Positions 21,353-33,945 of a DNA stretch of 64,000 nucleotides are shown piece after piece. The notes below the pieces were generated by a model. It did not search any database. It was not told the DNA's origin and worked only from the letters and a program-made list of their open reading frames with translations. Every line of letters begins with the position of its first letter. Positions within the stretch are counted from its first letter, which is position 1. The stretch is from Carex sylvatica (lineage: Eukaryota; Streptophyta; Magnoliopsida; Poales; Cyperaceae), in contig CAXKVR010000076.1 in NCBI GenBank assembly GCA_964058845.1, positions 62,001 to 126,000 of the forward strand, written 5' to 3'. A program made the translations under genes and the position numbers.

Positions 21353-24300
21353 ATGGATACGAGTCGGAGAGCAGTGGAATCGTACTGGAGATCTCGTCTG
21401 GTCGATGGGGTATCGACGGACGAAGATAAGGTCGCGCCTGTGTACAAACTGGAGGAGATCTGTGAATTGTTGCGTGTCTCGGATTCGAGCATCGTCAAGG
21501 AGATGTCCGATTTTGTTCTCAAGCGGCTCGATCACAAGAGCCCTATTGTCAAGCAAAAGGTAGTGATTCTCAATTTTCTTATCAGAATTGTTAAAATTGC
21601 CCCTCTCTTGGTTTACTAAACATTTTTTTAAAGAGTGACATCTAACGCTACTGTTCCTTTGTACTGTAATTAGGCATTGAGGCTGATTAAGTATGCAGTT
21701 GGAAAATCTGGAAATGAATTCAGGAGAGAGATGCAACGGCACTCAACGGCTGTGCGCCAGCTGGTGCACTACAAGGGGCATCCTGATCCTTTAAGAGGTG
21801 ATGCACTAAACAAGGCAGTGCGAGAAATGGCAAACGAAGCTATGGCTGCCATTTTCTCCACTGAGGAGAGCAAACCAGGCCCAGTTGTATCATCAGAAGG
21901 CCTTGGCAAGCGCATCCAAGGATTCGGTAATTGAGATTCCATCCTCAAACTCTGTGCTTTTTCTGATTTAGACTACCATTAAAAAGACAAGATTCAGAGG
22001 ATCTGATCTGTTTCAGTTAAGAATTTTCTGAAAAGATGAATTTTGTTAATTGCTGGCTACTTCTGCTGTTCCCTTTTGATAGCTCTCTGTTTTTACCATT
22101 GAATGATTTAATAAAATTAAAGAAAAGTCCAGGCCAGAATTATATTTGTTTATTGCTTTATGAACTTTATGGATCAGCATGGTAGATTTTAATGAAATGC
22201 TTATGGGCAAATCGGTCAGTCTTTCTCTGCTTGACTGTGCTTCTAATGTTTGGACATTATATAAGATTAGTCCTAAAAGCAGTGGCTGTATGGTGCATGT
22301 ATGAAAATGCTAGGTGTTATTTGCAAAATACTGAAATAGTGTTAAATTCGGGTGTGACATAAAGTGCTTGTTCTTATATATAATAGTTGCCTGCTGACTC
22401 ATCTTCTTCCATGTCTGTATACATCAAATGCAAATTACTTATCTAGGCAATCCTAATTTATTTTCAGGTAATACCAACTATGACCCATCAGCGAGGGATG
22501 ATAAGAAATCATTTCTAAGTGAGGTGGTTGAAATAGGAAGTGCCTCCATTAAACAAGGCTTAACGACATTTGCTGCCGCACATAATATAATGAAGCCTGA
22601 GAATAACAGCAGTGGTGGCTCAGGCACATACAGAAGCCCTGCAACACTAAGGCGATCTCTTACCACAGAGAAGAACAGTGATGGTTATACTGAGCCGAAC
22701 TGGAGTGGAGCCTCTTCAAGTGTCTCAAAAACTGTGCAGACTACCAAGTGGGGCCCTGATTCTGGTGCTGGATTGTCTACATCAGGCACTAATGATGATG
22801 CAGGTAATTATTTATTAAAACCTAACTCTTGTTTGCTTCATATTTAAGTGTTATTGATAAGTAGGAGGATAATGGAACATTACATTTTTTTAAGGTTTAG
22901 TTGGCTTGGCACCTACTAATGAATATATTAAAACCAGAAAAAGTTTTTTACAGCACCTCTAACAGCTAGAAAATATTCACAATGTCCCTAGCTATTAAAT
23001 ATTCCTGAAATTAAAACACAGTCTGCCGAAGCGAAGTCTCCTGTCTGTGACCCATTTTCACGTTCTTGCCACCTCTAAGGGATCGATTTGCACTGTTGTA
23101 CCTGAGCAATTGATAAAAAAAAATTACATTGACCAAAAAAAATTGTGGAGTCATGTCTTATGAGTGTCGACCTAATTATTATTGGCCAAATTTGGGGTGA
23201 TAGGTTCAGGTTTGGGTTCAGGGCGGACGGGGATGAAGACCCGTGAGGAGAGGCTTTTAGAGACAATTGTTACAACTGGTGGCGTTAGGTTACAACCTAC
23301 CCGGGATGCTTTACAATTATTTCTGACCGAGACCGCTAAATTGGATGCTGTTGTGATGAGTCGAGCTATTGATACCAAACTTCAATCTCCTCTTTGGCAG
23401 GTTGGTGGTTATTCTCAAGTATATATGTCCGTCAATTTATTTTTCATTAATTTTATAATGTTCCTGTGCATTATACATTGGTATGATGTGATTGATTTCA
23501 TCTCTTGTATTATAAAGGAAATTGATTGTATTGATTCTTCTTCTCTTTTCTTGTTCAGGTTAGGATGAAAGCTATCTGTGTATTGGAAGCAATCTTGAGG
23601 AAAAAGGATGACGAGCCCTATTCTATTATTTCTTCTTATTTTAGTGAGAATAGTGATTCTGTGGTCAGGTGTTGTGACCTACCACAAGTTTCTCTGAGAG
23701 AGAAAGCAACTAAGGTAGGAATTTATTAATTAAAAATAGCAACTGTGTTTGTTTAGTGTTGTTTTTGTCGAGAGTGCGCGGAGTTTAAACATTGCCATAT
23801 AACAGAATGCTTGTAACTAGAGTGATGAAACTTTGTGCATCTTACAGTGCCATCTCATTTGTGTTATACGATAGTAAATTCCTGAGAAATCTCTACCGAG
23901 TTCAAATTAAATGAGAGATATTGAATTAACTTTGCTTGGTTTAGGTTCTAAATATGCTGGATGGAGAGCAATCTACTGAAACAAGAAGTGTGCCAGAGCC
24001 CGAGGTAGAAACAAAACCATCTCCAGCTGTCCAGTTACCCGACTTAATTGACACAGGTGACTTGCTAGACGACCAAATTCCAATGGAAATGCTGACACAA
24101 AATAATACTGGTAATAATCACAATACCAGCCAGACCATTGATGACTTGTTCGGAAGCGTGGAGCCCACAATCCCTGACATCAGCACCAGCGGCGTCACTG
24201 ATGTCAGCACTGGCAATATAGCAGACATGAGCAACACTCCAGCTGGCAACAGCACCGACCCATTTGCTGATGTGTCGTTCCATGTGAATGAAGATAAAGA

Positions 24301-25526
24301 ACCAAAAAATGATCTCTTTTCAGGTTTAACAGTTGATGAGGATTCTTCTTCTGTTAGTAAAAATGAATTGCCTGATATATTTGGTGACATCAGCCCTCAA
24401 ACTGCTGATCAAAACAATATATTTGGTGATATCAGCCCTCAAACTGCTGATCAAAACAATATATTTGGTGACATCAGCCCTAAAACTGCTGATCAAAACA
24501 ATGTCAATGACCTAATGGCTGGTTTAAACATTAGCGACAGCATCTCTGAAGGGCAACCTAGCCAGCCATTGACAGGTGAGGCCCTTAATGGTGCACTAGG
24601 CTTGAACTCCCTTTACTCTCAAGCACCGCCATCACAGTTCAACAATGTGCCTCAACAGTTCATGCTGAACCCAGCCTTCTTAGGTCAACAAATGAATATT
24701 AATTATGGTGCAATGGGTGCTTTTATTGCTCAACAACAACAGATTTTACAAAATATGGGTGGTTATAATCCGGGACTTGGTGCTAATATTAATATTAGCA
24801 ATAATAATATGGGTTTTGGAGGTATGGACGGTGGTTTTGGTACTACTGGTGGTTTGGGGTCGCCATTGCCTGATATTTTCCAGGGGAGCAATAACCCTGC
24901 ACAGAGTCATGTTGCCATGATGGGTAGCTCGAAAAAAGAGGAAACTAAGGCTTTTGATTTTGTCTCGGTAAGTAGAACTTTATTTTATTAATTTTGAAGG
25001 TTTTAGAATTTAGTATATTGTTTGGTTTGCTACTAATACCTCAGGAAAATTACATGAAAAATATATCACATATTATCAATGAGTTACAGTCAGATTTGCA
25101 GTAATTCGTTTTCTACCGAGAAATGCAAGTTTTAGGCCTCAAATCAATTTAGCCCAGTGAAGTTTCCATAGTATTATCATTTAAAGTATATTGATCATTG
25201 ATATCTTGAAATGATTCATTGAGAAAATTAATAGGGCTGATTTTATTTCCTTGACATCCTCCTGTAGTCATTACAATTTGGTAAAGAAAAAATGACCAAA
25301 AAAAGTTAGGTAAAGAAGAGGCCACATATAAATACTTTACAAAGAGCAAGTTCATTTTCAATTTCAGAATAGCTTTTTTGTAAAAGAGATGTTATAATTG
25401 CTGTTTTGCAAGTTGCACCTTGATCTGTTTTCATTACAAATATAACACCACCCCCCCCCCCCCCCCCCCCCTCCCTTTTGACAGGATCATCTATCTGCTG
25501 CACGTGGGTCCAAGAAGCTTTTATGA
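21353..25526 (+). CDS. MTV1: ENTH/VHS clathrin adaptor, MTV1-like (tepsin-related), 7 exons
   Basis: Exons 21353-21559, 21674-21926, 22468-22803, 23204-23400, 23559-23714, 23945-24967 and 25485-25526 encode 737 residues. Residues 1-150 form an ENTH domain (VYKLEEICELLRVSD, FVLKRLDHKSPIVKQK). Residues about 266-390 form a second helical VHS-like region (VRMKAICVLEAILRKKDD). The C-terminal third is disordered, acidic and Asn/Gly/Gln-rich, with a DPF motif (TDPFADVS), LFSGLTV at 507-513 and LMAGLNI near 573. In Arabidopsis, MTV1 works at the trans-Golgi network with clathrin and AP-4 in vacuolar transport (known of the family). Three 14-residue copies (IFGDISPQTADQNN type) lie at 24377-24502. 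The last exon has only 13 codons plus stop, after a poly-C tract. The 5' leader is CT-rich (21113-21163). Homology is clear; exon edges are inferred. Confidence 0.92.
24377..24502 (+). repeat. In-frame 42-bp tandem repeat, three copies
   Basis: Units at 24377, 24419 and 24461 encode IFGDISPQTADQNN, the same again, and IFGDISPKTADQNN in the disordered tail of the MTV1-like protein. The copies differ by very few bases, so they are recent. Confidence 0.95.
25451..25471. repeat. Poly-C run of 21 beside a splice acceptor
   Basis: Twenty-one consecutive C follow CACCA and precede TCCCTTTTGACAG, the end of the last intron of the MTV1-like gene. The acceptor is 13 bp further on, so the run forms part of its polypyrimidine tract. 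Confidence 0.9.
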
Positions 25527-25778
25527 GTACCGAAGTTTTAGAGAAACAATAGTTCCGTATATTATGAGCCTTTAGTTAAAGCATAGTCGATATTAAGATC
25601 TTGAGGGGAGAAATTCTCCTTTAGTGTTCCAATTTGTGGGTGCTTTCTTGCTTTAATTTCGTTGAATTGTATACTTCTGAGAAATTTTGGAGTATATTGA
25701 ATTGAGAGTGTTGCTGGTTGTGTTGTGTTATTTGTACCTGTACTGTCTCAATGGCCAGTTTCATTCTCTTCTCATAAT

Positions 25779-25784
25779 AATAAA
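25779..25784 (+). terminator. Candidate poly(A) signal of the MTV1-like gene
   Basis: AATAAA lies about 255 bp after the stop codon, in T-rich sequence (TTGTGTTGTGTTATTTGTACC upstream). Plant poly(A) signals are loose, so this is only a candidate. Confidence 0.35.
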
Positions 25785-25799
25785 TTGGTGGTTAATTTG

Positions 25800-27880
25800 G
25801 TTGGTTTTAGTTTGTTCAATGAAGAAAATTGGTGTATGAATTGTAGATGAGTGTTTATTTTGTTTAGTAAAGTACACTGATTATTTGTACATTTTTTCTT
25901 CCTTTTGTCCTTTATTTTGCTTGTTCTTTGTGACAGTAGGTGTAAAATAGTTTTTCCTAATATGTATTGAGTATTGCGTATGATAAATATTTGAGCATGT
26001 AAAATCAGGCCAAGAGGTTACTTTAAAGTGGTCTTTACTTCAATATATTGTGAACAGTTTTCAACTCGGGGGAGAAATGCTAGACCTATATAAAATGATG
26101 TAACAATTTTGTCAAACATAAACTGGTCTGTATTTTGTTGAAAGAACAATTTTTTATCTGATTTTATTTCTCAAACGGCAAACAAATTCCATTTTTGGTT
26201 TCTTAGCCGGGAACAAAGTTTGTAAGCTAATATTTCAAAGCGGTAAAAGAAATGAAAGACGCTTCTTTTGTTGTGTTTATCTATTCAGCAACCATCGACT
26301 CGACGAGTAGGATTAAGAAATAAATAGTGTGGAAGTTATTAAATGGCTCTCTGGCTAGGAAAAGTTCCACTGTCCCTTGTGCTCGTCCCATTTTATTCAT
26401 TCAAAGGATTACAGCCCTAAGTGGGTAATAAATGGCTTCTTTTTTGTAAATAAAATAAAATAAAAAGATGCCCGTTTTTTACTTTATGAAAAGCAAATTT
26501 TGAATCCGAGAAAGAATAAAACTATTATTTTTTTTTTTTTTTGTAGAATTGTCTATAGATCTCACACACATAATTTTTTTATGTATTTGGTAAGGACCGA
26601 ACCCACTTATCCCGTGGGAGAGTGGGTGTCTTACCAAGCTGCTATAAGCAGCGGTGACGATAAAACTAATAAACTTAATGTCACCGAAGTAGTAGGAGAA
26701 CTTAACATTTTTTTTTAGTAAAAGATTAGAGGACAAGTCACTCAACTATTTTAATACCTTTGTTTATTATAATAAAGAATTTTTTTTATTTGAATTTCGA
26801 ATACATAACATCTCGAGTTCGCATCTTCTGCATTAACTTAAAGAGCATCTTTTGAGTTTAGGGCATTTGGGATGTCTAATCAGGATCAGAGTCAATCCGG
26901 CCCACGCCTATAATGCACGGGGTCCTTAAATATTAGTGCGGATCTCAATCAGACAGTTCAGATCTATTAATGCATGTTTCGTTAATGCAGAGGATACAAA
27001 TTCTGACCTCTCACATAGAGACTGGCTTTGCCACTGGACCAAAAGCAGGGAACTTAACCTTAAAATCTATTAGATAAACTTTAAATGAAAAATTCAGACC
27101 ATTCAAATTAAGTTAAGAGCGATACATTTACATGAAAATACTTTAAAAAAAAAAAAAAACTTTTAGTACATTTACTTTGAAGTTGTTAAAAAATGAAGAT
27201 TTTAAAAGTTTAAATTAATATGTGTTTATTTTAAGCTCGCTAAATAATTTATAAACTCAACTTTAAAATCTATCAAATTGTCATTGAAAATCAATTAGAC
27301 AAATTAAAAAATTAAGCTCATGAACTACCTTAGTAAATTTTAATTTATACTATAATTTACTCCAAAAGAAACCATTTCATTTGGTGGCTTTTAGTTCACA
27401 CAACTCCCTTAATTACAAGGCAGAATTGACTAATAATTGCAATCACCAATAATAATTTTCTCCATCCTGAAAATTAGAAATTGAATTTTAATTAATTTTC
27501 AACTTTATGAAATATTTTCTAAAAGACAAGATGTGCTTGGCTTGTTGGTTGCTGGAACAAAAAATGTTGAGCTATATGATACCTAAGTTCCTTAATTTCA
27601 CTAAGATTTTGAATTTCGATTGATAGCAAAGAAAATTAGAAATGGACTGAAAAATGAAAGTTGGTAGCAATGTAGCGTGACACTATTTAGCCAAACTCGG
27701 CGAATTTGTCTTTTAATAGCATAATTTTTTATTAAAAGAAAAGTAATTAAGATATTATGTTATGAAGACCGAAAGATTAACTTCTGTTGTGACCAATTAT
27801 ATTTTTTTTTATTCCAAAAAAACTCTGATAAATTGAAAAATATTAGTATCGAGTCTAGGAAGGAGGGAATTGGGGCCCGG
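25800..27880. other. Intergenic, no gene recognised
   Basis: AT-rich. A stretch near 27062-27160 (AAAATCTATTAGATAAACTT) resembles the foldback family at 1044. Nothing else is supported. Confidence 0.4.
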
Positions 27881-27887
27881 AAGTGTT

Positions 27888-28100
27888 GGGGTCCAGATCC
27901 CCTCAAGTAACTTAACTTTTGAGTTTTGGATTAGGACCGTTCGATTCGAATTCGTCACTCGAGATTGTCTCGAAATTCGGATTCGCTGCTCGAGATGGGT
28001 GCATTCCACTTCAAATTTCGAGTGACGGATTCGAATTGGACACTCTCGATCCAAAATCAAAAATTTAAATTACTTCACTGAATCCGAACTCGAAGTGGTG
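27888..28100. mobile_element. Foldback MITE
   Basis: The left arm GTCCAGATCCCCTCAAGTAA... is mirrored on the right by TTACTTCACTGAATCCGAAC. The inner parts TTTTGAGTTTTGGATTAGG and CGATCCAAAATCAAAAATTT are inverse. CG-containing words (ATTCGAATTCGTCACTCGAG) lie in the centre. It is related to the small element at 20750. Confidence 0.65.
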
Positions 28101-28537
28101 AGGGGCTTTGACTTGAGTTGGACGCAAACGGATTGGATATTATTTGTCCATATTTATATTTAATTTTTTTTGAGTTCGGATATTCGAATATAAATATGAA
28201 TATGATTTATGTGGATATTGATACAATTTTATATTTTGAAAGTGAATACAGATACGGGTATTTGTATTTTTTTATATATATTTTTAATGTGAATACAGAT
28301 ATACTGTATTCGTACATTTTAAATATTTTTGAATATCTATTTCTGAGAATACAGATACATATGCAAATACTTATATGTATCTATATCCGTATTTTTTATA
28401 TGTTTGTTTTAAAATTATATAAGTTTAGAGAGAAATATTTTTTGTTAGCTTCTTTTTATTAAAATATGTTTATGTTGGTCATTAATTTTTGCTTATATAG
28501 TATGGATACGAGTACGAATATCGTATCAGATACAAGC

Positions 28538-29067
28538 TTCTAAATAGTATTTATAGCGGCATAGCGGGGAGACAAAAAAAAGCTTTAGCGAATAGCACAG
28601 CTATAGCGAAAGCTATCATAAATAGCATTTTTTCATTTTAAAAATTATATTTTTATATTTCTACTAATAGTAATAATGTTTCATCAAGAAAAAAATACCA
28701 AATTGATCAAGAAGTTCTAATATTCATATTGAACCAATACAAAGTTCAAATTGTCATTCAAAATATTTCTAATTCAAAAACTATCGATATATTTTATATT
28801 CGAAATATACCACTACCATATATTAATGCATGATACAAAATTTAATTGATATATCGGTATAGCCCGTACATGTTTCATTGTATTGATAGCTTGATAAAGT
28901 AAAAAAAAAAAGCCCATCTGGACATTAAGGTCCATTAAAATTGTAAAATCATAAGTCCATGTAGCATAGCGGACCGCTATTACCGCTATAGCGGTCGTAG
29001 CTCGATTAGCGTAGTTTTACCCCATAGCTTAGTTTTCTAGGTCCAAAACTGCTATAGCTATTTAGAA
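28538..29067. mobile_element. Inverted-repeat element rich in TAGCGG/CCGCTA
   Basis: Ends read TTCTAAATAG and CTATTTAGAA, with TATAGCGGCATAGCGG inside the left end and CCGCTATAGCGG inside the right. AGATACAA occurs on both sides (about 28528 and 29076), a possible 8-bp target duplication, although the surrounding sequence also repeats such words. Flanks (28110-28530 and 29075-29130) are rich in ATACGGATAC-like words and look like another decayed element. Noncoding. Confidence 0.55.
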
Positions 29068-29324
29068 CACTAATCAGATACAATACGGATACAACAATAC
29101 TGCAATTATCAAAAATCTATGATACGATACGTCTATTATATATATTATTTTTTATTATTTTAATTATATAACTAATTTAACACTTGTATTATATGGTAGT
29201 TTAAAAATTAATTCAACTAGTAATTCATTCACATATTGCAGAATCTTGTAATTATGTGGTATGTGAATGAATTACAACTTACAGGTGTTGAATTAACAAT
29301 GTAATTAAAAGAATAATAAATTAT

Positions 29325-29744
29325 AAGGAGGAATCCACTTACAACATTTGTAAGTTACAACATTTGTAAGTTACAACATCTTACAACAATTTTTTTTGTG
29401 ATTTTTAAAATTTAAACAATCGATTCAAACCGTTCAACATGATCACTATATTAATATGTGCTTGGAGATCAAATTTTATATTTTTTTAATTTTTTTACTA
29501 TTTATTAAGTATTTTACAAAACTACTATTTTTAAACAATTATAGACCACTGAAAACAACAGTTTTGTAAAATACTTAATAAGTAGGAAAAAATTCAACAA
29601 AAAATATAAAATTTGATCTCCAAACACATTTTAATATAGATATCATCTTGAATGCTTTAGATCAACTGTTTGGACTTAAAAATCACAAAACTGAATTGTT
29701 GTAAGATGTTGTTACTTACAAATGTTGTAAGTGAACCCCTCCTA
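29325..29744. mobile_element. Foldback MITE, recurrent family, copy 3
   Basis: Termini are AGGAGGAATCCACTTACAAC and the inverse of TTGTAAGTGAACCCCTCCT. The core holds GTGCTTGGAGATCAAATTTT and its inverse. The flanks TAAATTAT and AAAATTAT resemble an 8-bp target duplication. Total length is about 420 bp. Confidence 0.75.
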
Positions 29745-29885
29745 AAAATTATGTATATATACTATAAGCGTATCGTATCATAGATTTTTCAAAAATACCG
29801 TGTTGTAAGTTGACCCCTCCTTAAATTTTATATGTATATATACTATAAGCATATCGTATCATAGATTTTTGAAAATTACAACATC
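29745..29885. repeat. Direct repeat, about 73-bp period, two copies
   Basis: ATATATACTATAAGCGTATC...CATAGATTTTT at 29755-29808 recurs at 29830-29873. A second MITE end (TTGTAAGTTGACCCCTCCTT) at 29802-29821 separates them, suggesting duplication of an element end with its flank. Confidence 0.65.
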
Positions 29886-31770
29886 GTATCTGATACAATA
29901 CCATACCCATATTCTGAGTTGAAGTAATTCAACTCAATTAACTCTGGGATTATCCGTGTAATTCAACAAAATATAAAATATTGAAACAAGCTATTCTAAT
30001 AATTAAGACAAATATCAATTTCACTATTTTTGCTATTCTAAAATTACAATTAAACATATTTATAATGAAATGTTCTAGATTAGTCGATCCATTTGCTATC
30101 CGATAGGTTCATGCCAAAATGTTTTGAATTGAGTTATTTCTCCGATATGTAGCTTTCTTTTGGCTTTGCACTTACCATGTGTAAGAGGGAACGTGTGTGC
30201 TGTAGCGGGTTGATATTTCTTGATCATATTGAAATTTAAATAGCGGTTTGTAGGTTATAACAAAAATTATAAAACAGATGAAATTTAAAAAGATTTTAGT
30301 GAGATAATATGAGTTAGCTAGGCAGCTGTCAAATGAAATTTAAAGGTTAAACAGCTGTCAGCCCATTAAACCCTAAGGTTTATTTCTTATATTAATTTAT
30401 TTAATTGGAATATTATCCAAACTTCATCTGAATGCTCCCAGCCCATTTAGAAAATCATATTTTGGATCAATATTTAATCACTTATTTGTAAATGATACTA
30501 TTTATAAACTTTGTTGAGAGGTTCCGGTCGTTTGAATATCAAATAGTTTGGAATTTTTAATGGACTATAATTAGAAGTACCAATTGTATAGAGACATATT
30601 TCGAAAACATTAGTAAAAAAAAAAAATCAATTCAATTTTTTAAATCAAGGTGAAAAGAAGCATTGCTTTTAGGGGTGAAAACGGTATGGATAATATCCGA
30701 TCCGTATTTGAAAAGTTAGTTAGCGATTTGTGCGTTGCCACGGGCAGTGAAATTAAGTTCCTTTTTAAAAAACCGTGTTTTGCAACGTGGATCGAAAAAA
30801 ACATAGAGCAACTAAATTGTTTGACAATACATTATTAAATGCAGTGAAATTAAGTCCCCTTTTAAAGAACTGTTTTGTAAGTGACTTGGATTACTGCTTA
30901 TCAAATTTTGAATTATTTGACAATACATTATTAAATGCACTATTGCTTATTAAATTTACAGTTACTTGGTACCTTGAACATATTCAATTGTCTTATGTTT
31001 ATTTATTGTGATGATAAACGTGAGCTGATATACTTTTTCATAGGCCTTCAAAAATAGATTATTGTGAGATAAAAATCAAATTCTAATGTCGCTATCTTCT
31101 ATCAATTGAAATTATATATGTTAATATTTTTTTTTCTTCACTAATTGCCACATAATACCAGCCCTGTCCAACTATGCTTCTGCTCGGAGTCAAGTGATGT
31201 TCATAGTTGGGGCTATCTAAATTAGGCTTATTTCTGATGCTATCTTATTTTCATTTTTAGCTGAGCAGCCTTTTGTCAACCGTTCATCAGGTTTATTATG
31301 AATTACATCTAAAAATTGCTTCTTTCCATTCTAATGTTTGAACTCATATTATGCATAGCATCTTCCACTCAAATTATAACATCTGTAATAATGGACTTTC
31401 ACCACATAATTTGTGTATTTTTCTCAGACATATGTAATTGCGACCTTTCACCATGCACCATTCAGTATCCTTGGGCTTTTTGACAGAAAAAGTGTGGGTC
31501 GGACCAACAAGTTTCATTCATAATTGACACCAGAAGTATCATAGGTCTCGTTTGTGATCTTTTGCCAAGCACCTAAGAAATCTTCTTTCATTCAAAACAT
31601 CTCCATATGCATTTCGGTTTTCCTCCAACGCAAAATCCCAAATTAAGAGAACTTTGCTTCTCTTCAGATCTCAAATTAAAGCCGACTGTTAGCTTTCTAT
31701 TCAATGTCCAAAAGATCATTTTGGATTTGGAGATCTTTGACCACCTAATGCATATGCATTCATGATTTCA
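29886..31770. other. Intergenic, with a 97-bp tandem repeat and a MITE end
   Basis: AGGGGTGAAAACGGTATGG at 30671 resembles a common plant MITE terminus and is matched in inverse near 38126. At about 30742-30940, a ~97-bp unit occurs twice (GCAGTGAAATTAAG... and TTTGACAATACATTATTAAA... each repeat). No gene is recognised. Confidence 0.5.
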
Positions 31771-31771
31771 T

Positions 31772-32705
31772 TCCACTGTTATTAAAACCGAACCGAACTG
31801 AACGGATGAACCGGAATAAATTAGACCCAGAACCAAGTCCGGTTCGGCTCGAATATGTATACATACCAGAAAAAAAATAGAAAAACCGGCCAATTTTCAC
31901 AAAAACCAGTGATTCGATTTGGATTGGTTCTTTCATTTTTTTATTTTAAAGTGTGGACAGTCCATGAATTCCTAGGTGCCATTTATTGCTTTGGTATTTT
32001 CAAGAGAAAAAAGTAAAAAATAACTAAAATGTTAGTCCGTGAACAACTCTATGTTATCTTCTGTGTTGCTATAAGGTATCATCTTTCAAACAATTATGTA
32101 ATTATGTGAATATAGTTATGTTATTAAATTTAAGGTTGGTTCCTACTTCTCTGTTTAGTATTTTTTTTTAATTTTCAATTATTATTAATAATAAAAAATT
32201 AAGATGTTATATATGAGAATGTATTTTTATTCAATATTGAATATTTGCTTATGGTTAAGGAAAGAAGGTAGGTGTGATAAGTCAGGTAGGATGTTGGTAT
32301 TCAATTTTCTACTTTCTTAATTGAACGAATTTAGGTTAAATAAAAAATATTAAGGAGAAAAAATGTTAAAAAATACACATTGGATATAAAATACAAATTT
32401 TTATTCAGCTTTAAATTTAATTATTAGTCATTTAGCTTTATTGTTGAATATTTTTTATTCATTAGCCAAATTAAACTTTCATTTAATGTATTAGTTCAAA
32501 AATATTTTTTTTTTTATCCTTTCAATTAGCTAAATTAATCAAGAGATATATAATTCTTTCATTTTATTTGGAGAATAATATTTCTATTTATTAATATATT
32601 CAGTATTATTAAAAAAATCGACGGTTGAACCGGTTAACCCACTCGTCCGACCAGTAAACCATTGACTCGAAGTATTATCGGGTCGATGCCCAGTCCGGTT
32701 CTGAT
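31772..32705. mobile_element. Element with CCGGTT-rich inverted ends
   Basis: The left end TTATTAAAACCGAACCGAAC and the inverse of the right end (GTTATCAGAACCGGACTGGG) agree over about 22 bp with several mismatches. Both subterminal regions are rich in CCGGTT and AACCGG. The AT-rich centre has no coding capacity. Family unknown. Confidence 0.5.
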
Positions 32706-33540
32706 AACATTAATTCATTCCCAATATCTCCCCTGTATACACTTGGAACACGTAAAATAATTTGCACACATGCCATAACCAAGCCTGAACCTTAACTGAA
32801 ACACTATTCTTCTCAATTCAACCATAGTAGAATGAAATAGCATATATACCTACTATGTCCATAGCAAAGTTTCTCCTAACTTTTGAATATCAAGATGATT
32901 CTTTTTCACATGTATTTTCTGAATGTCATTACGTGGTTGTAAAATTTATCTCATATTCTGAAGCATATATTTTCTCAATTTAATTTGAAGTTAAGTCATT
33001 CTCCCGTTCCAAACAGATAAATAAACTCCGGGACACAATAACAGTTCATACATCAATTTCGTTTTAGTAACTTTTTCGCAAGATAAATCTCATATTCCGA
33101 AGCTCATATTTTCTCCATTTCGAAGTGAAATCGTCTCAAAATAGCTAGATAAATCATTAAATTAACATAATACATTAAAATCGACGTCTCAACATTCCAA
33201 ACATCCATATAAAATTTTCCAATGAAGCAAATATTTAACACACGATTTTCTCAAAAAAAAGAGAAAATAATTATTAAACAAACAAATCTTATCTACAATA
33301 TAATATGAGTTCATACATCAACGCAACATATCTAAATATTCCATACATCCATATAATTATATGAAAGAAATATTTCACCAAAAAATCTACAACTCCAATT
33401 GGAACTCCGACACTTGCTATAAGCTTTGCCCTCTGAAATGTTAAAGTTAAATAAAGGATGAAATCATAGAGCCTGATAATAATAAGTGATAATAATAGAT
33501 ATAGTACTGATCATATAAACAAATAACAACTTATGAAGGA
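32706..33540. other. Intergenic, no gene recognised
   Basis: AT-rich, no structure could be supported. Confidence 0.4.
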
Positions 33541-33547
33541 ACATCAG

Positions 33548-33945
33548 TCAAAGAACATTAATTAAGCATAGCACAAGACTTGCCCCATATGTTGTATGTA
33601 TCTCGCGAAGGTTTTCGCGAATGTTGAGAGAACTCATTATGGCACTGAAAAAGGTGATGGCAGCGGAGATCCTCAACTGCCAAACAACATCCCCTTGCAC
33701 CTCCACATCATCCACTACTCCTGTATCGTCTCCAGGAAACTGAAGGTTTTGATCGACTGCCAAAGTTCCCGTTGATTGAATTGTGCGCTTCTTTGCATCC
33801 TATCTTAGAACGTAGCTCCATAAAAGGGAAGAATCTCCCGCACAATCCAACCACTCGGCCACTTCTTCTCCAAGTTGCCTCTTCACCAAGCCATCTATGG
33901 TTTTGCTCTCTTCTTCTTGCTACTTGTAATAAGAGGTAAATACTA
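33548..33945 (-). other. Unrecognised coding-like stretch, minus strand
   Basis: Base composition rises here. Minus-strand frames read KRQLGEEVAEWLDCAGD near 33880, then after a stop AVDQNLQFPGDDTGVVDD and DVVWQLRISAAITFFSAI down to 33548. The stop and the lack of a clear start suggest a broken gene or captured gene piece. I do not recognise a family. Confidence 0.3.

Noticed and set aside
21305..21742. 145-codon minus-strand frame
   Set aside because: Lies opposite exons 1-2 of the MTV1-like gene, whose + frame has clear ENTH homology.
28118..28462. 114-codon frame rich in Ile, Tyr and Phe
   Set aside because: Composition follows the AT-rich decayed repeat with ATACGGATAC words; no domain or splice context.
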